Origin: QEXZ01 sp034660015
GTDB lineage: Archaea > Halobacteriota > Syntropharchaeia > Alkanophagales > Methanospirareceae
Assembly: GCA_034660015.1 (NCBI GenBank)
Contig: JAYEII010000007.1
Span: 1 to 15,635 of the forward strand
DNA: 15,635 bases
Direction of reading: 5' to 3'
The position numbers were made by a program, and so were the translations under genes. The notes beneath the pieces are model-generated. The model was not told where the DNA came from. It made no database searches and was given only the letters and a program-made list of their open reading frames with translations. Of this stretch, positions 13,062-15,635 are shown one piece after another. Within the stretch, counting starts at the first letter, position 1; the number at the start of each line of letters is the position of its first letter.

Positions 13062-14219
13062 TCATCGAGCTTCACGCCTCAGCTCCCTTGCTATTACCAT
13101 TCGCTGTATCTCTGACGTTCCAACGACAATGCTAAGTATTTTTGCATCTCTGAAATACCTTTCCGCAGGACATCTCTTCGTGCAGCCGTATCCACCATGT
13201 ATTTGCACTGCGTTCGTAGCGGCTCTAAGCGCAACTTCAGAGGCGTAAAGTTTCGCCATTGATGCTTCTTTCGTGATTCGCTCGCCCTTACCTTTATCCG
13301 CAAGATAAGCCGCCTTGTAGGTAAGCAATCTCGCGGCTTCTAACTCCACTACCATATCAGCGAGCATAAATTGCACCGGCGGGAAATTGATGATGGGCTG
13401 AGAGAACTGTTTTCGCTCGTTTGCATACTTCTTCGAGGCGTCTAAGCAAGCCTGGGTGATACCGACGCCTATGCTGCTTATCCCTATTCTATCCCGGTCC
13501 AGCGTAGCCATCGCTATCTTGAATCCCTCTCCCTCGCCGCCCAGCCTGTTCTCTTCGGGAATCCTACAATCTTTGAATTCCAGCCCGCCAACAACACAAC
13601 CTCGCATGCCCATTATATCTTCGAAGTTAGCGAAAGAGAACCCCTTTGTACCCTTTTCCACGATAAAAGCACTCATTCCCTTCACATCCTTCTTTTTGCT
13701 CTTGTCCGTGTATGCTAAAACCACGTAGATGTCGGCAACGGCAGCATTCGTGATTAGCGCCTTTCTTCCATTCAGCACGTATTCACCGCCTTGCTTAACC
13801 GCGGTTGTTTCGATAGAAGCGGGGTCAGACCCAGCAGAGGGTTCTGTTAAAGCAAAAGCACCTGCTTTCTCACCCGAGCACAGAGGTTTGAGGTATTTCT
13901 CCTTCTGCTCCTCGGAACCTGCGTAGTAGATGGGAAAAGAGCTGATAAGTCCTGCAGCACTTAAGAATCCAATGCTTGCGCTTGCGCTTGAAAGCTCCTC
14001 TGACACAAGCACGTAACTCATCATAGTTGCATCCGCACCGCCGTATTTCTTCGGGAAGGGTATTCCAAAAAGCTTTAGCTCCGCCATCCTCCGCGATATG
14101 TCCCGGGGTATCTTCCCTTTTCTGTCTATTTCGGCTGCCCGTGGTAACACCTCCTCCACGGCAAACTGCCGGGCTATGTGCCGAAAAGCCTCCTCCTCTT
14201 CTTTTAACTCAAATTCCAT
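13062..14219 (-). CDS. Acyl-CoA dehydrogenase family protein with altered catalytic Glu site
   Basis: This flavoprotein family oxidises acyl-CoA thioesters to enoyl-CoA and passes electrons to ETF. Using ATG 14219 (385 residues), preceded by GGAGAAGG at 6 nt, the parts are: an N-terminal helical domain, FAD-binding AFALTEPSAGSD (122-133), a middle domain MGMRG, RKQFSQPI, and QIHGGYG (339-345). Length is typical of single-domain members. The usual catalytic Glu, in IYEGTSE, is here IVVGTSE with V366. Isovaleryl-CoA-type enzymes have that Glu elsewhere, at the E of LDLER. The matching segment here is LDRDR with D243. The enzyme may use an Asp there or may be a variant. No ETF gene or other beta-oxidation gene is in the window, so substrate and electron partner are unknown. 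Confidence 0.9.
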   Translation of the reverse strand: MEFELKEEEEAFRHIARQFAVEEVLPRAAEIDRKGKIPRDISRRMAELKLFGIPFPKKYGGADATMMSYVLVSEELSSASASIGFLSAAGLISSFPIYYAGSEEQKEKYLKPLCSGEKAGAFALTEPSAGSDPASIETTAVKQGGEYVLNGRKALITNAAVADIYVVLAYTDKSKKKDVKGMSAFIVEKGTKGFSFANFEDIMGMRGCVVGGLEFKDCRIPEENRLGGEGEGFKIAMATLDRDRIGISSIGVGITQACLDASKKYANERKQFSQPIINFPPVQFMLADMVVELEAARLLTYKAAYLADKGKGERITKEASMAKLYASEVALRAATNAVQIHGGYGCTKRCPAERYFRDAKILSIVVGTSEIQRMVIARELRREAR

Positions 14220-14237
14220 TTCCTTCTCCACAAACTT

Positions 14238-14260
14238 AGCTTTCTTTTAAAAAGAAAGCT
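14238..14260. repeat. Perfect 11-bp palindrome AGCTTTCTTTT-A-AAAAGAAAGCT
   Basis: Exact inverted repeat with a 1-nt centre, in the gap between the divergent acyl-CoA dehydrogenase and aIF2-gamma genes. It is another AAAGAAAG unit like those near 968, 8683 and 12851; partial copies follow at 14264-14309. It could bind a regulator of the divergent genes or be a repeat-family member. Confidence 0.5.
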
Positions 14261-14307
14261 TTACCAAAGAAACTATTTTTTGAAAAAGAAAGCTCTTTAT
14301 CAAAGAA

Positions 14308-14319
14308 AAATAAATAAAA
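14308..14319 (+). promoter_or_regulatory. TATA box candidate for aIF2-gamma
   Basis: AAATAAATAAAA is TATA-like; starts about 25 nt downstream would leave a leader of about 90 nt to the GTG at 14425. The same A/T block read on the other strand could serve the acyl-CoA dehydrogenase gene. Spacing is not decisive for either. Confidence 0.3.
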
Positions 14320-14424
14320 AGTTAGCGAGTGAGGGTTGTCAGGTGTGAGCATCTTTAACCATAACACCTCAAACCTGAAACATATCACCTAACAAGGGGG
14401 GCAAGCAAAACGAAAAAACCTGCG

Positions 14425-15635
14425 GTGAACATAGGAATGGTGGGGCATGTAGACCATGGGAAGACGACCTTAGTGAATGCCCTGTCCGGCGAGTGGACAG
14501 ACAGACATAGCGAGGAGATAAAGAGGGGCATCTCTATAAGGCTTGGATATGCAGACGCCACATTCAGAAGATGTCCCGTATGCAAGGAGCCTGATTGTTA
14601 CACCGTAGAAGAAACATGCAAGCATTGCGGGTCAAAGACCAAAGAGCTGCGGACCGTATCGTTCGTCGATTCACCGGGGCATGAAGCGTTAATGGCGACG
14701 ATGCTGAGCGGTGCTGCGATAATGGATGGTGCCGTTCTTCTTATCGCGGCATCTGAGCCATGCCCACAGCCGCAGACAAAGGAGCATTTGATGGCTCTGA
14801 ACTTAATTGGCGTAACGAAAACGGTAATCGCACAAAACAAAATAGACCTCATCTCAAGGGAGGAGGCAATAGAACATTATTTGCAAATAAAAGAGTTCGT
14901 TAAAGGGACAATTGCAGAACAATCACCGATTATACCTATCTCCGCGCAGCAATCCGCTAATCTGGACGTATTAATACAGAGCTTGGAGCGGACAATACCC
15001 ACGCCGACGCATGCCGCGGATAAACCACCAATTATGCATGTTGCACGTTCTTTTGATGTGAACAGACCGGGAACGCCAATAGAAAAGATGAGAGGTGGAG
15101 TAATCGGCGGCTCGTTGCTTCAGGGGAAGCTAAAGCAGGGTAATAAGTTAGAGATAAGACCCGGTCGTACGGTGACAACGGGAGGCAAAGAGAAATGGCT
15201 GCCAATAGAAACGGAGGTAACGTCAATAATGGCTGGGGGTGAGCAACTAAAGGAGGTTACTCCCGGGGGACTAATAGGCGTGGGCACAATGTTGGACCCG
15301 AGCATGACAATAGAAGATTCCTTAGTGGGGCAGTATGTAGGCGTACCTGGCTCTTTACCGCCTACCTGTGACAAACTAAGTATAAAATTTCACCTGTTGG
15401 AGCGCGTTGTTGGCGTGGCAAAAGAAGTGGAGATACCGGCGATAAAAGTGAGTGAGGGGATAATGCTGAACATTGGAACTGCAACTACAATGGGTGAGGT
15501 GGTACGAGTAACGAAGAGAACCATTGATGTGAAATTACGCCGCCCGATATGCGCCGAAGAGGGCGCTCGTGTGGCTATCGCGAGGAGGATAGGTGCGAGA
15601 TGGCATTTGATAGGCGCAGGTGCTATAATTAGCCC
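14425..15635 (+). CDS. eif2g: Translation initiation factor aIF2 subunit gamma (right end cut)
   Basis: aIF2-gamma is the GTPase that carries initiator Met-tRNA to the small ribosomal subunit. The visible 403 residues, counted from GTG 14425, include G1 GHVDHGKT (7-14), switch I GISIRLGY (35-42, Ser where Thr is usual), a zinc ribbon with C50, C53, C65 and C68, G3 DSPGH (82-86), and G4 NKID (138-141). The two beta-barrel domains follow. Close to the family length of about 410, so only a few C-terminal residues are missing. The start is uncertain. Homologues have about ten residues before VNIGMVGHVDHGK, and the frame upstream reads KTKKPAV in a plausible way, but no ATG, GTG or TTG occurs in it before the stop TAA at 14362. 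Translation could begin at ACG 14410, 8 nt after a G-rich run, or at GTG 14425. Confidence 0.97.
   Translation, partial: MNIGMVGHVDHGKTTLVNALSGEWTDRHSEEIKRGISIRLGYADATFRRCPVCKEPDCYTVEETCKHCGSKTKELRTVSFVDSPGHEALMATMLSGAAIMDGAVLLIAASEPCPQPQTKEHLMALNLIGVTKTVIAQNKIDLISREEAIEHYLQIKEFVKGTIAEQSPIIPISAQQSANLDVLIQSLERTIPTPTHAADKPPIMHVARSFDVNRPGTPIEKMRGGVIGGSLLQGKLKQGNKLEIRPGRTVTTGGKEKWLPIETEVTSIMAGGEQLKEVTPGGLIGVGTMLDPSMTIEDSLVGQYVGVPGSLPPTCDKLSIKFHLLERVVGVAKEVEIPAIKVSEGIMLNIGTATTMGEVVRVTKRTIDVKLRRPICAEEGARVAIARRIGARWHLIGAGAIIS

Noticed and set aside
12871..13065. A minus-strand frame of 64 codons over the tRNA-Leu region
   Set aside because: It runs through tRNA-Leu and the T/G-rich repeat tract, so it is not a gene.
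13456..13926. Plus-strand frames antisense to the acyl-CoA dehydrogenase
   Set aside because: They are Pro/Ser-rich reverse readings of a well-defined gene with no independent motif or start signal.
1..15635. CRISPR array
   Set aside because: No evenly spaced direct repeats with unique spacers were seen. The repeats present are inverted or irregularly spaced, and the Cas4-like cysteines belong to a transposase fusion.

Overview
The window looks like an archaeal chromosome segment. The evidence is the set of informational genes (the gamma subunit of initiation factor 2, an archaeal-type Elp3, an Rqc2/NEMF homologue and a PAC2-family proteasome-assembly-chaperone relative), TATA-type promoter sequences and tRNAs without an encoded CCA. 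An acyl-CoA dehydrogenase, a dockerin-like secreted protein, IS1634- and IS66-type transposases and many A/T-rich hairpin repeats between genes fit an anaerobic euryarchaeon. I suspect the Methanophagales/ANME-1 or Syntrophoarchaeia neighbourhood, but that is inference from gene style only.

Layout. Positions 3-689 hold the C-terminal part of an IS1634/IS4-like transposase that runs off the left edge. A 308-bp gap with a possible 16-codon ORF and repeat sequence leads to a PAC2-family gene (998-1804). A large minus-strand gene (1994-4831) encodes one polypeptide that joins a TM0106/RecB-like nuclease region with four Fe-S-type cysteines, a DEDD-exonuclease-like domain and a complete IS66 DDE transposase. 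It lies just upstream of elp3 (4927-6489), which is followed by the Rqc2/NEMF gene (6676-8604).

Positions 8605-9658 are gene-poor. They hold a 147-bp imperfect palindrome, a probable transposase remnant, three further hairpins and T-rich degenerate repeats. A short minus-strand ORF (9659-9910) is divergent from a three-gene plus-strand cluster: trpC, a secreted dockerin-like/transglutaminase-like protein, and an agmatinase-family gene. Next come tRNA-Arg(TCG) on the plus strand, tRNA-Leu(TAG) on the minus strand, an acyl-CoA dehydrogenase on the minus strand, and the divergent aIF2-gamma gene, which runs off the right edge.

Themes. elp3 (tRNA wobble-uridine modification), rqc2 (rescue of stalled ribosomes), aIF2-gamma (initiation) and the tRNAs form a loose translation neighbourhood. 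The agmatinase could feed polyamine or hypusine metabolism. Most intergenic spaces carry members of one or two short interspersed repeat families (CCACAAGATTACACAGA-type and TTTTCTTT/AAAGAAAA-type), which pair into long hairpins. The points most worth checking are the nuclease-transposase fusion, the long palindrome family, the dockerin/transglutaminase protein, an acyl-CoA dehydrogenase with Val at the usual catalytic Glu position, an agmatinase with Asn at a usual His, and the missing ordinary start codon of aIF2-gamma.
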